In this document: positions 52,966 to 63,162 of the stretch, one piece after another
How positions within the stretch are numbered: position 1 is the first letter of the stretch
How the letters are laid out: each line of letters begins with the position of its first letter
NCBI GenBank assembly: GCA_024364735.1
Contig: JAGFNQ010009511.1
Location: 1 to 64,000, forward strand
DNA from: Boesenbergia rotunda
Lineage: Eukaryota; Streptophyta; Magnoliopsida; Zingiberales; Zingiberaceae
Direction: 5' to 3'
Length of the DNA stretch: 64,000 nt
Program-made: the position numbers and the translations under genes
The notes under the pieces: generated by a model
The model's input: the letters and a program-made list of their open reading frames with translations, nothing else
Told to the model about the DNA's origin: nothing
Database searches by the model: none

Positions 52966-53099
52966 TCTAAGTACTTAACTCACACCACCTATTTTTGAAA
53001 AACCTAGGGGGAGATTTCTTCCAGGGGGAGGGAATCTAACTTAGGATTTCAATTTCAGCATTTTTTTCCTTAACTTTTTGAACTAGGTTGCCATATATC

Positions 53100-53113
53100 A
53101 AAAAGGGGGAGAT
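53100..53113 (+). other. Polypurine tract of element G
   Basis: AAAAAGGGGGAGAT before the 3' LTR. Extra GGGGGAG tracts are at 52502, 53009 and 53025. Confidence 0.85.
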
Positions 53114-54402
53114 TGTTGGTGCAGAATGCACCCAAGTCAAACCTGTGTTTTGATATTGGCAAAAGGGTTCAAAAGTTAAGGGTTAGTTGTTGTCTAACAA
53201 GCTTCTTGAGTGTACAGGAAAAGCCCTAGCGAAGGAATGCTAGGCACTGGCGAAGGACTGCCAGACAGGAGAAGCCCTAGCAAAGGACTGCTAGGCACTG
53301 GCAAAGGACCGCCAGAATGCTAAAGCCCTAGCGAAGGACTGCTAGGCTGGCGAAGGACTGCCAGAAGAAAAGACCTAGCGAAGGGCAGCTAGGCACCAAG
53401 CGAAGGGCAGCTTGGTAACTCAAGACCTGGCGAAGGACTGCCGGGCAAAAGTCCAACTGGAGGATCCGGTTGGCACCAGGTAAACTCTCCCGAGAGGAGT
53501 AGGTGAGGACGCGTTCCCCTTGAGGGAACATTAGGCGTCGGTTCGTCCTAGGGCTCCATTTTGGAGACTAAAGTCAGAACCAAGACAGCTAAGGCTGTAT
53601 AAAATAATAATATTATTGTTATTTGGACTAACCCTGGATGCAGGATCGAAGGACTGAGTATCTACAGCTCAGAGAGCCTCAAAGGAGTGAGGCAGAAGCT
53701 GAGCAAGGCGCCCCGGACGACCAGGGCGCCCCCAAGGTCAACCCAAGTCTCTAACAACCTCGACGCGCTTCAACCCGCTTGTCGCGGGCGCCCCCACTGC
53801 CAGCTGCCGAAGCGCATCCCTGCGAAGCTGAGGAGATAAGGCCTTTTGACCGGTCAATGCGGGCGCCCCGAGTCCTCCGGGCGCCCCGGTCAAACCGGAT
53901 CCCGAGGATAAGGGGATCAGACGGCGACCGAGCTACAGCCGGATCTGCTGCCACGTGGGGGGCGCCCCCGTCGACCAGGGCGCCCCTAGGCCCTATATAA
54001 AGGGCCCTCGACCTCCTTCTTCAGAGCATCAATTTCTGCGACGCTTCCACGCTCTTCTGCTTCCACGTCACGCTCCCGAACTCTTCCAACTCGAGCTGAC
54101 GACGTCCTGCTGCTCCAACACTTCGATCTACACCGGACGTCGGTAACGAAGAGCTTGATTAAGTTTACTACTCTGATTCTGTAATATTTTTATTGTAAAC
54201 TTTCTCGAACGTATAGAATTGCCCGCAGAAAATGGTCAACGACCGTGGGCCTTAGAGTAGGAGTCGACACAGGCTTCGAACCAAGTAAAACGACCTTGTT
54301 AGCATTGTTTTTGTGTCTTATTTCCGCTGCGCACTTACTCTTTTTAAATCCGAACGATTTGCGACATTCACCCCCCCCTCTCTCGCATTTCTCGATCCAA
54401 CA
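53114..54402 (+). repeat. 3' LTR of element G
   Basis: A 1289-bp LTR, the same as 46031-47338 apart from about 14 substitutions and the loss of exactly one 18-bp GGGCGCCC unit near 53786 (the 5' LTR has two palindromes at 46703/46721 where this one has one). Open frames at 53328-54146 lie inside and are not genes. Confidence 0.93.
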
Positions 54403-54407
54403 TCTGT

Positions 54408-54505
54408 GTTATTACTGTTTCTTATTTTCCGCTGTGCACCTGCTCTTAAAATTCCGAAAAATGAATACCGATATTCCCCCCTCTATCGGTTCTATCGATC
54501 CAACA
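54408..54505 (+). repeat. 5' LTR of element F, second part
   Basis: The final 98 bp of F's 5' LTR, matching 61512-61610 and ending CGATCCAACA. Together with 44794-46030 the LTR is about 1335 bp, against 1374 bp for the 3' LTR. Confidence 0.9.
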
Positions 54506-54507
54506 AG

Positions 54508-54519
54508 TGGTATCAGAGC
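54508..54519 (+). other. Primer binding site of element F (tRNA-iMet)
   Basis: TGGTATCAGAGC begins two bases after the LTR end at 54505. Confidence 0.92.
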
Positions 54520-54730
54520 GGGGAAGTACAAACCTGGTGCAACCACCAGTTTGAAATTTTTTTTCGGATCTTTAATTTTTTATTTTTCTTACGAATTTTT
54601 CGTTAAATATTTTGTTCAATTTTTTTTTGCGAGGTTGGTGAAACACCTCTCGTTATTTTATCCTTATCCCACACTACTAATCCAAGACCAAGTCTTGAGA
54701 TATTCTTGTATGTTTTCTTTTACAGATCAA

Positions 54731-56371
54731 ATGGCCATGCAAGAGGGATTTAGTACTGCCAGACCTCCACTCTTCAGTGGAGAAGACTTTTCTTATTGGA
54801 AAAGCCGTATGGAGGTCCACCTGAAAACTCAGGTGGACATGTGGATCATCATCCAGTCCGGTCTGGAGATCCCCAAAAACGCCGAAGGACTTCCTCAAAG
54901 CTACACAGAGTGGGACACCGCTCTGAAACGAAAAATCGAAGCCGACGCAAAAGCAACTCAGACTCTCCAATGCGGATTGACAAAAGAAGAGCTGAATCGG
55001 GTAGGCCCCTTCAACAGTGCAAAAGAGCTATGGGCAAAATTGATCGAGTTGCACGAAGGAACATCAGATACCAGGATCAGCAAGAGGGATCTTCTCCTGA
55101 ACAAATTGTACACCATCAAGATGGCCGACAACGAATCAGCAGCCCAGCTCCACGCACGAATCCAAGAGCTGATGAACGGTCTTCACACTATAGGTCACAA
55201 GGTAGAAAACCGTGACCTAATAAGGTATGCTCTAAACGCCTTCCCTAGAAACACCTTGTGGGCATCTATGGTAGATGCATACAAGGTCTCAAGGGATCTT
55301 TCTAAAATAAAGTTAGACGAATTATTTTCCGAATTAGAACTGCACGAACAAACTAACTCCAATATGGTCGAGAAAGGGATTGCCTTCTTTGCAGGAAATT
55401 CGGGAAGATCAACAAAGAAGAAACCGCAAATTGAACCTGAGTCTAACTCAGACTCAGACACAGAAGATGAAGGAGAACAAACCAAGCAGGTCCGACTAGC
55501 CCGAAACTATTACAAAGAGCTGAAGAACCAAACCAACAGACGGAAAGCCGGCCGAAGAAAGGACGAACCAGCTGAACCCGCAAACAAGCCCAATGTGACT
55601 TGCTATGAGTGCAAGAAAAAGGGCCACTACAAGTCAGAGTGTCCTAATCTAAAGGAAACTAAAAGGACGAGAAGAAAGAAGGCACTGCAAGCAACTTGGG
55701 ACGAATCTTCCTCCGAAGAAGAAGAAGAGGCACCCCAGTCCAACCTTCTAGCCCTAACCGCCTCAGAAGAAGTCGGAACTGAGTTAGAGACAGAACAAGA
55801 CGACGGCAAGCTGACCTTCTCAGAAGATGGCGAAATCAAGGTGAGTGGTTTCAATAGAAGTCATTTAAATGATTTAATTTCATACCTGTCTCGAGATTTG
55901 GCGAAAGCCAAACTCCGAATCGAGTCCCTCCGACAGGAAGTAAAACTCCTGAAAGAGGGAGCTGACTCTGAACCCTCAACCGAGAAAGTTCAAGAAGGAA
56001 CTCCTACTCAAGTTGAAAAATTTGAGAAGGAGAACTACTCCCTGAAAACTCAGGTTAAGGATCTAAGAGCGACTTTAGAATGATTCACTTCTGGGTCCAA
56101 GGGTCTTGACATGATGCTTGGAAAGCAGAAGTCCGTTCTAAATCGATCCGGACTTGGCTATAGAACCAAATCCCGACAAAGATCTTACCTTGCTGTACTG
56201 AATCAGTCTAGAGGTAAAATTCAGGCATGGGTACCCAAACTGTGCCTGAACAAACCGACTGGATCAAATCAGTATTGGATTCCCAAGGACAAGATTCACA
56301 TCTTGTCTAATCATTACCGTGGCTTTAGTCCAGGGGGAGCCAAACTGAAAACTATATTTATTGTTAGATAA
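54731..56371 (+). pseudogene. Element F gag with one nonsense codon
   Basis: The ATG at 54731 (MAMQEGFSTARPPLFSGEDFSYW) opens 546 codons of Sirevirus Gag: capsid (LIELHEGTSDTRISKRDLLLN, NTLWASMVDAYKVSRDLSK), CCHC knuckle at residues 291-304 (CYECKKKGHYKSEC), acidic stretch, coiled coil, and C-terminal LDMMLGKQKSVLNRSGLGY ... AWVPK. One TGA at codon 451 (56081-56083) replaces the CGA Arg codon of G, a typical C-to-T change. An open frame extends upstream to 54245 through LTR and leader and is not coding there. Confidence 0.9.
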
Positions 56372-56479
56372 GAATTAATATTTTTGAAATATGATTGTTT
56401 GCTTGCTTATTTAATTACTACAATATTACCATGCTTAGACTTAGGCTAGTTTAAGGACTGAACAAACTTAACTGAAACT

Positions 56480-56735
56480 TGACAACATAGTATTGGGTGG
56501 AGGTGAGATGATAGTACGTTAGGGAAGCCAATTTGGCGGAACTAGCCGAAGCTACCGATCCAATACCCAAACTAGTTAGACCAGAAATTTTTCAAAGAAT
56601 TTTTGAAAATGAAATTTCATTAAAAGGCCTTGTCAAGGAAAGGGTGGATGATCCCATAAGGCTACGGCCAAAGAAGGCCTAGTGCCTCGCCAAGACCTGG
56701 AAGCCAATTTTTGAAATTCAAATTCAAATTATTTT
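56480..56735 (+). other. Shared non-coding module 1 (copy in element F)
   Basis: Homologous to 15178-15465 and 49334-49600, but lacks about 40 bp in the middle (after GGGAAGCCAATTTGGC), including the hairpin GGTCT-CTTT-AGACC. Confidence 0.8.
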
Positions 56736-57188
56736 TTGTTAAATTCGAATCTAACACAAAATTTCAGTTATTTGTAGATTTAAACATCTTTTTAATTATT
56801 TTCAAAATTAATTAAGTTTTCAAAATTTAATTATTTTCAAAATTAATTAAGTTTTCAAAATCTAATTGTTTTCAAAATTAATCAAAATTTTCAAAATAAT
56901 CTTAAATATCAAAACCTGTCTCACGAAAACCTATAAAGCTAAGGTGATTGAAAACCCTAGATTGGGTGAGACAGTAAAATTAAAACTCAATTATGATTCC
57001 TTTAATACCTGTATTGTAGTTAAATCCTATATCTTAAACCATGATCAACATAGTTAAACTATGGTCAAAGAAGTCAAACTACAGTCAAAGCAGTCAAACC
57101 TCAGACAATGTAGACAAACCTTGGTCAAAACACTTACATTAGGTCAAATCCGGTCAAAAACACTCCTTTAGGGTCAAAACAGTCCATA
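56736..57188. other. Element F interior, AT-rich
   Basis: TTTTCAAAATTAATTA-type repeats at 56790-56900 and GTCAAAC-like units at 57045-57180. No gene; the open frame at 56866-57057 has no domain. Confidence 0.5.
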
Positions 57189-57482
57189 GGGCGCCCAATC
57201 ACTTGAGGGCGCCCCGAGGTTGGTCAAAAGCTGCCAAAAGGCCGCTGCAGACCGGCGTAAGGCGCCCTCCTCAGGCAGGGCGCCCTCCCACAGTCCTTTA
57301 ACCGCAGAAAGCTGCCAAAAGGCAGCTGCAGGCCCGGTCAAGGCGCCCTTGTCAGGCAGGGCGCCCACCCACAGTCTTCAACGGCAGAAAGCTGCCGAAA
57401 GGTACATGCAGGCCTGGGTAGGGGGCCCTCCCCAGGCAGGGCGCCCTCGGCAGACAGGGCGCCCTCCCGATAAAGGGCGCCC
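57189..57482 (+). promoter_or_regulatory. Internal promoter region with GGGCGCCC series (element F)
   Basis: Palindrome starts: 57189/57207, 57260/57278, 57341/57359 (all 18 bp), then 57421, 57439, 57457, 57475 (four in a row at 18 bp; the first reads GGGGGCCC). TATAAAAG follows at 57492. The spacers differ from those in G, whereas the step is kept. Confidence 0.82.
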
Positions 57483-57491
57483 GAATCTGCC

Positions 57492-57499
57492 TATAAAAG
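57492..57499 (+). promoter_or_regulatory. TATA box of second gene, element F
   Basis: TATAAAAG, 9 bp after the last palindrome and 105 bp before the ATG at 57604. Confidence 0.68.
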
Positions 57500-57603
57500 G
57501 GATTCCATTACCCTTCTTCTCTTCACACCCAAACCCCTCCTTCTCCTCAACTCTCTATTTTCCAAGAGACCTTGCAACCCTCTCAAGCTCTCATCTTCAA
57601 CAA

Positions 57604-58837
57604 ATGCCTCCCCGAGCAACCCGGTATAACTTTTAATTAAGTTAATTTCTTTTTAAGTTTTTCATTAAATGTATACTTTCCTTAAGTGTACATTCTTTCT
57701 CTTAGAAGACGCCGACCAAACCAGGCAGAACCCGGTACCCAACCTAGTCCTGACCCTAGGTTTCCAAATTTAGAGTTATGTAATAAGTTCGCTCGCACCA
57801 CCTATAAACCTATCAAAACAAGCTACTTGAATAGACAATTTTTCACCCAATCCTGTCCCTTAGCAATGAACGCCATAAACTTTTACCAACTTGACAATCT
57901 TGTATTCTGCACCCACCCGATCAATACTTCCTTATGTGCAGAATTTTACAATAACATAATTAGACAGGACAATCTTATGTTCTCCACCACTGTTCAAGGA
58001 ATCCCCCTAACTATCACACCAACTTTACTCAACCGATTTCTAGGACTACGACTCTCGCAGTCCACCTTCTGTTGTTACCCTCCTAGGGAGCCTCCCTTTG
58101 ATGCTCCCTACTCTCATATTACCTTAGATATATTGCACTCATATTTCTTTAGGCGACCCGTGGCCAGACGATTTCAGTCTGTCGAATTAGAAGTACAGGA
58201 CTACGCTCTATATAGGGTCATAGTCCGATGTATCCTGCCATAATCCACCAGGGACGTCACCACTATGCGACCATTCCACGCCTTTCTACTGTACGCCTTG
58301 ATTCACCAGCTTGACATCGACATAGGACTTCACATGTTTCAGACTATCCTACACGCATCCAGTGTTACCACACAAGGGCAGGTACGCACACCTTACTGCC
58401 ACATCATCACGTCCATATTACATCACCACGGTAGAAACATTACCGAGGGAGAGATGGCCGCCTTGACTGATTACGATGAAATATGCTATAGAAACTTTGC
58501 CCTAGCTGGTATAGATGTGTCCGGTATCGGGGTCTTGTCCTGGAGACGTCAGAGAGTAGCTCCCCCGATTGATTCAGACGAGGAGGTTGAGGTCGACGTT
58601 GGGGATCTGGCGGCAGCAGCCCGAGCGCACATAGATGAGCCCGCTCCACCGACACTCTACCAGAGAGTGACACATTTAGAGACACACGTTTAGAATCTCC
58701 GAGAGGAGGTCGAAGCCTATCATATAGAGCAGATGGACGCTCGTCGTGCCGATCGAGAAGTGGCTGATGCACGATTCGCTGAGATGATGGCACGATTCGA
58801 TTCATGGCAGCCTGGTCCTTCCGGTCCCTCATCCTAG
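57604..58837 (+). pseudogene. Second gene of element F: spliced plant transposon-type protein, two nonsense codons
   Basis: Exon 1 (57604-57623) reads ATG CCT CCC CGA GCA ACC CG; the intron (57624-57705) has GTATAA...TCTCTTAG; exon 2 continues as RRRRPNQAEPGTQPSPD. The protein matches the G copy over its whole length (LELCNKFARTTYKPIKTSYLN, LVFCTHPINTSLCAEFYNNI, ITPTLLNRFLGLRLSQS). A TAA at 58241-58243 and a TAG at 58691-58693 interrupt one continuous frame ending at 58837. In both elements the intron splits an Arg codon after its second base. The strong protein similarity with diverged flanks suggests it was under selection until recently. Confidence 0.82.
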
Positions 58838-59129
58838 ATTTACTTAGTATTGTACCAGTACCTATTTGACTGCCCCTACTCAGTAGGGTTGACTTGTGTT
58901 TGACTATATGACTGTGTTGACTATTCTATGTTAACTATCTTATGGTTTCTTGTCTATTCAGCAGTTAGAATTGTGCTCGGTAGAATAGATTAATTTTATT
59001 TACTTGATTTAAAATTTTTTCTAAAAATAGAATTTGAAAAACTGTTTTACTTAATTTCAAAATCAGTTTTCATTTTCGACTTAGTTTTATTTTTATTTCA
59101 AAACTACCCCCTTTCGAAACTAGGGCTTT
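58838..59129. other. Element F sequence after the second gene
   Basis: T-rich, with GTAGGGTTGACTTGTGTTTGAC-type repeats shared with 51810-51900 of G. No gene. Confidence 0.5.
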
Positions 59130-59455
59130 TTCGCAAATGGACTTAGCCTAGGCCCTAACCCTAGAACTGCATGTACCTATAGACTTAGAAGCCAGCATCT
59201 CACAAGCACCTTAGGGTACTTTTTGATTGATAACCTAGAAAGGGTTGAGATGCTTAGGTCTTTGCCTTGATTCAAGATGCTTTAAGTCAGTGCATCTGCA
59301 GTAATTGGGGCACTAAATACAACTTACACAGCAATCAAGTTAAGTGTCAAGTTTAGCAAATCTAACTTGAACAGAAACACTTAACTTGACTAACCCTAGC
59401 AAAAACTACTGTTTCTCACAGTTAGTAAGTAGCTAATTGGGTTAGACAGGTCTTT
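59130..59455 (+). other. Shared non-coding module 2 (copy in element F)
   Basis: Homologous to 52087-52410 of G, from GACTTAGCCTAGGCCCTAAC to GGGTTAGACAGG. Confidence 0.75.
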
Positions 59456-59699
59456 ATAGAGAAAATTGGTTGATTTAGTTTAAGTCTAATTGGTTCAGTA
59501 CAGCAAAATCTTACTTATTTCCTTTATGCAATCTTATTTCTGCTATATTTATCTGTTTTGATATATGGCAAAGGGGGAGAGATAGGAAAGGAGAGAGTAA
59601 AATTAATTTTTTTACTCTATCCTTTATTCAAAAAAGTTTTCAAAAATTTTTCTTATCCCTTGTTATCCTTCATTCAAAAAGTTTTCAAAAATTTTCTTA

Positions 59700-60100
59700 T
59701 CCCTTATTCAAAAAATTTTCAAAAATACTTAAGCTTTTCAAAATTGACTAAAGTACTTAAGTTCTTAAAGCTTTCAAAATTTTTACTTAAGCTGTCAGAA
59801 CTTTCTTACTTAAGCTTGTCAAATTCTTTAAGTACTTCGGGTTTTCAAAATTATTAAGTACTTAAGTTTTCCAAATGTACTAAAGTGTTTCAAAGTTTAC
59901 TAAGTGCTTAAGCTTTTTAAATACTACTAAGTACTTAAGCTAACACTTTCAAAACTTTTGAGTACCTTAAAACTTAAAGCTTCAAACTTTTTTAAGTACT
60001 CAAAAATCATGTTTCAAAAACCTTCTTATGTACTTTTAAACTTAAGTTATTAAAAGATTTCTAAGTACCTAAAATTTAAGTTTTCAAAGTACAAGTAAAG
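59700..60100. repeat. AAGTACTTAAG-rich tail of element F
   Basis: About ten copies of the palindrome AAGTACTT or AAGTACTTAAG at irregular 20- to 45-bp spacing, mixed with TTTTCAAAA units. In G the same place has the 33-bp array instead. No gene. Confidence 0.65.
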
Positions 60101-60222
60101 TTTTTTAACCCCACGAATTTCTGAAAAATCTAGGGGGAGATTCCTTCCAGGGGAGGGAACAAAATTTAACCTTTTTATGCATTGATTAAACTTAACTTTT
60201 TGAACTAGGGTTGCCATAAATC

Positions 60223-60236
60223 AAAAAGGGGGAGAT
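60223..60236 (+). other. Polypurine tract of element F
   Basis: AAAAAGGGGGAGAT before the 3' LTR. Extra GGGGGAG tracts are at 56332, 59573 and 60133. Confidence 0.85.
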
Positions 60237-61610
60237 TGTTGGTACAGAAAGCACCAAAGTCAAACCTGTATTTTGATAATGACAACAGGGTTCAAAAGTT
60301 AAGTCTTTGTTGTTATTTAACATGTTACTCTAGTGTACAGGACAAAAGCCCTAGCGAAGGAATGCTAGGCACCTGGCGAAGGACTGCCAGGATACAAAGC
60401 CCTAGCGAAGGACTGCTAGGCACCTGGCGAAGGACTGCCAGTATCTAAGCCCTGGCGAAGGATTGCTAGGCACCGGGCGAAGGATAGCTCGGCATCCAAG
60501 ACCTGGCAAAGGACCGTCAGGCAAAAGTCCAACCAGAGGAATGGTTGGCATCAGGTAAATTCTTCCGAGAGGAGTAGGTGAGGACGCGTTCCCCGTCGAG
60601 GGAACAGTAGGCGTCGGTTCGACCTAGGGCTCCATTTTGGAGACCAAAGTCAGAACCAAGACAGCTAAGGCTGTATAAACTAACAAATAAATGCTTTATA
60701 TTATTTTCGGACTAACCCTGGATGCAGGACCAAAGGAACGTGTGTCTGCAGCTCAGAGAGCCTCAAAGGAGTGAGGCAGCAGCTGAGTAGGGTGCCCCCA
60801 AGGTGAACAACAAACAAGTAAAGCAAAAAGGAGTTTGGCTAACTACTGGCCGGGGCGCCCTCTGCAGCCAAGGCGCCCTCAGCAGCCAGGGCGCCTTCAG
60901 CGCCCAGGGCGCCTTCAGCGCCCAGGGCGCCTTCAGCGCCCAGGGCGCCTTCAGCGCCCAGGGCGCCCTCAGCAGCCAAGGTGCTCCGCGCCCATGTCAG
61001 TGGAGTCAATCACCCTTATCCAGCCGAGAAGCCAGCGCGGAAAAAGTCAAGCAAGGCGCCCTCAGCGACCAGGGCGCCCCCGGGGTCAAACCTCATCCCT
61101 ATTCGGGTGGGATAAAGCTTGACCGAGCGAAGTGCGGATCGCCTGACACGTGGGAGGGCGCCCCCGACGTCCAGGGCGCCCCAAGGTGCTATAAATAGCA
61201 CCCCTCGACCCCAAGCTTAAAGACAACTTCTGAATCAACTCTTCTACGCTCTTCTGCACTCGCGCCTCGCCTCAGAGTCATTCCAACTCGTGCCGACGAC
61301 GTCCCACTGCTCAGAAAAAGTCGATCTACCCCGGACGTCGGTAAAAGAGCTATTTTAAAGTTTACTACACTTAATTCTAATTCTGTAATCATTTGTATAT
61401 GACTTTGCGTCTGATATAGAATTGCCCAAAGTAAACGGTCAACGATCGTGGGCCTTGGAGTAGGAGTCGACCCAGGCTCCGAACCAAGTAAAAACGACTG
61501 CGTCTCTGTGTTATTACTGTTTCTTATTTTCCGCTGTGCACCTGCTCTTAAAATTCTGAAAAACGAATACTGATATTCACCCTCCCTCTATCGGTTCTAT
61601 CGATCCAACA
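60237..61610 (+). repeat. 3' LTR of element F
   Basis: A 1374-bp LTR. Against the 5' LTR it has three extra 18-bp units in the GGGCGCC(C/T) run at 60850-60980 and one fewer near 60790, a net +36 bp that explains nearly all of the 39-bp length difference. Open frames at 60236-61392 lie inside and are not genes. Confidence 0.92.
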
Positions 61611-61704
61611 CTCCCTTCTTCGGCAAGGTGAAGCCCTACCTTCGGTTCTGCGGCGCAATCTTGATCGGTGTTCGAGCTTCTCCGATGAGGAGGCGTCTTC
61701 CTTC
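61611..61704 (+). repeat. Element E LTR remnant between F and H
   Basis: Ninety-four bp that belong neither to F nor to H. They start with CTCCC, nearly the CACCC before F at 44789-44793, so they are taken as the continuation of E's 3' LTR. The 5-bp duplication of H would be CCTTC (61700-61704); its partner is outside the window. Confidence 0.6.
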
Positions 61705-62937
61705 TGTTGGTGCAGGCAGCACCTAAGTCGAACCTGGGTTTTGATAATGGCAAAGGGTTCAAAAGATAAGATGTTATTTTGGTCTAATGTGTTCACTAAG
61801 TGTGCAGAAAGAAGTCCTGGCGAAGGGCTGCTGGGCACCTGGCGAAGGACGGCTAGGCATTGAAACTTTAAGACCTGGCGAAGGACTGCTAGGTACCTGG
61901 AGAAGGGCTGCTGGGAATCTAAGACCTGGCGAAGGGCTGCTAGGCACCTGGCGAAGGACTGCTGGGCAAAAGTCCAACCGGAGGAGCCGGTTGGCAAAAG
62001 ATAAAATCTCCTGAGAGGAGTAAGTGAGGACGCGTTCCCCGTCTAGGGAACAGTAGGCGTCGGTTCGACCTAGGATTCCATTTGGGAGACCCGAAGTTAG
62101 AACCAAAACAGCTACGGCTGTAAAAAAATTATTATCTAATACTCTTGCTTTGCTGTTTTAGAACTAACCTTGAATGTAGGACCGAAGGAGTGTGTTTCTG
62201 CAGTTCAGAACGTCCCAAAGGAGAGGGGCAGACAGCTGGGCAGGGCGCCTCCAGTGTCCTGGGCGCCCCCAAGGTCAAGACAAAACAAGGAAGCAAGAGT
62301 TGCTTCGAAACTGCAGTAAGCAGGGCACCCCGGAGGCTCTGAGCACCCAAGGTCAAAGCAATCAAAGCAAAGTAACCAGAAGCCAGCAGACCAAGTCAAG
62401 GAGGGCGTCCCCAGTGTCCCAGGCGCCCCCGTCAGCTCCGAGGCCGATTCTGGAGGGATAAGCACTGACCGAGCTTCGGATGAGGTTTCTCGGATCCGAA
62501 GGCACGTGTCAGGCGCCCCCAGGAGTTCTATAAAAGGGGCTCGACCCCAAGGCTTCAAGATATCAATTTTTCAACGCCTCTACGCTCTTCATTCAAGCGC
62601 TCTGCTCCGGAAACCTCCGATCTCGAGATTCTAGCGCCGACGGCGACCCCCTGCTCAGAAGTACGATCCACACCGAGCATCGGTAACGAAGAGTATAATT
62701 TTCTTTATTGTACTACTATTGTAACAATCTTTGTAAATCTTTGCGCATTATAGAATTGCCCATAGTAAACGGTCGAGGACCGTGAGCCTTGGAGTAGGAG
62801 CCGACCGCGACTCCAAACCAAGTAAAATAACTTATGTTTCGTGTGTTTTATTTCAATTCCGTTGCGTATTCTCTTTTATTAATCCGAAAGTTTTTCACGA
62901 TATTCACCCCCGTCTATCGTGGTTTCTCGATCCAACA
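61705..62937 (+). repeat. 5' LTR of element H
   Basis: A 1233-bp LTR from TGTTGGTGCAGGCAGC to TTTCTCGATCCAACA. It has a decayed hairpin array (61815-61965; CCTGGC arms facing GCTGGG or GCTAGG), palindrome pairs at 62243/62261 and 62403/62421 (both 18 bp), and a TATAAAAG at 62529-62536. Open frames inside (61548-62558) are not genes. Confidence 0.9.
62529..62536 (+). promoter_or_regulatory. TATA box of element H 5' LTR
   Basis: TATAAAAG, 13 bp after a GGCGCCCCC block at 62514. Confidence 0.7.
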
Positions 62938-62939
62938 AG

Positions 62940-62952
62940 TGGTATCAGAGTG
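62940..62952 (+). other. Primer binding site of element H (tRNA-iMet)
   Basis: TGGTATCAGAGTG: the initiator tRNA-Met complement with one change near its end. Confidence 0.88.
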
Positions 62953-63162
62953 GGGAAGCTCAAATTTGGTGCAACCACCAATTTGGGAGTTTTTCGGATT
63001 TTTCTTCAAAATTTTTTAATTTCTTTTTCGATCGAATTTTTATCGTTAATCGAGGTTGGTGTAACACCACTCGATAATTCATTTTATCTTCTTCCCGCAC
63101 TGCTAATCCAAGACCAAGTCTTGGGACAGATTTTTTTTAATTTTATTTCAGAGAATCTCTAA

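Larger units (their letters stand above)
46031..54402 (+). mobile_element. Element G: non-autonomous Sirevirus derivative with gag and a second gene
   Basis: The LTRs are 46031-47338 and 53114-54402. The target duplication TCTGT (46026-46030 and 54403-54407) lies within the 5' LTR of F. The primer site is at 47341 and the polypurine tract at 53100-53113. By eye the two LTRs differ at about 14 positions in 1.29 kb plus one 18-bp unit, so insertion is fairly recent. The interior repeats F's layout: gag, module 1, palindrome promoter, spliced second gene, module 2, repeat-rich tail. No pol enzymes are encoded. Confidence 0.94.
44794..61610 (+). mobile_element. Element F: non-autonomous Sirevirus derivative with gag and a second gene
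   Basis: The LTRs are 44794-46030 plus 54408-54505 (5', split by G) and 60237-61610 (3'); they begin TGTTGGTGCAG (5') or TGTTGGTACAG (3') and end CGATCCAACA. The primer site is at 54508 and the polypurine tract at 60223-60236. The interior (54506-60236) has gag, shared module 1, an internal promoter, a spliced second gene, shared module 2 and a T-rich tail. It has no protease, integrase, reverse transcriptase or RNase H. Gag-only elements of this kind must borrow the enzymes of an autonomous Sirevirus. Confidence 0.92.

Noticed and set aside
54245..54730. N-terminal extension of element F gag
   Set aside because: The upstream open frame crosses the LTR end and primer site; the ATG at 54731 matches the gag start of B, G and H.
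54796..55215. Plus-strand 139-codon frame inside F gag
   Set aside because: It is an alternative frame of an intact capsid region, without an own start context or domain.
60803..61198. Open frames with GAFSAQGAFSAQ-type repeats
   Set aside because: They read through the 18-bp GGGCGCC(C/T) series in the LTR of element F; the period is a multiple of three and the frame lies upstream of the LTR TATA box.
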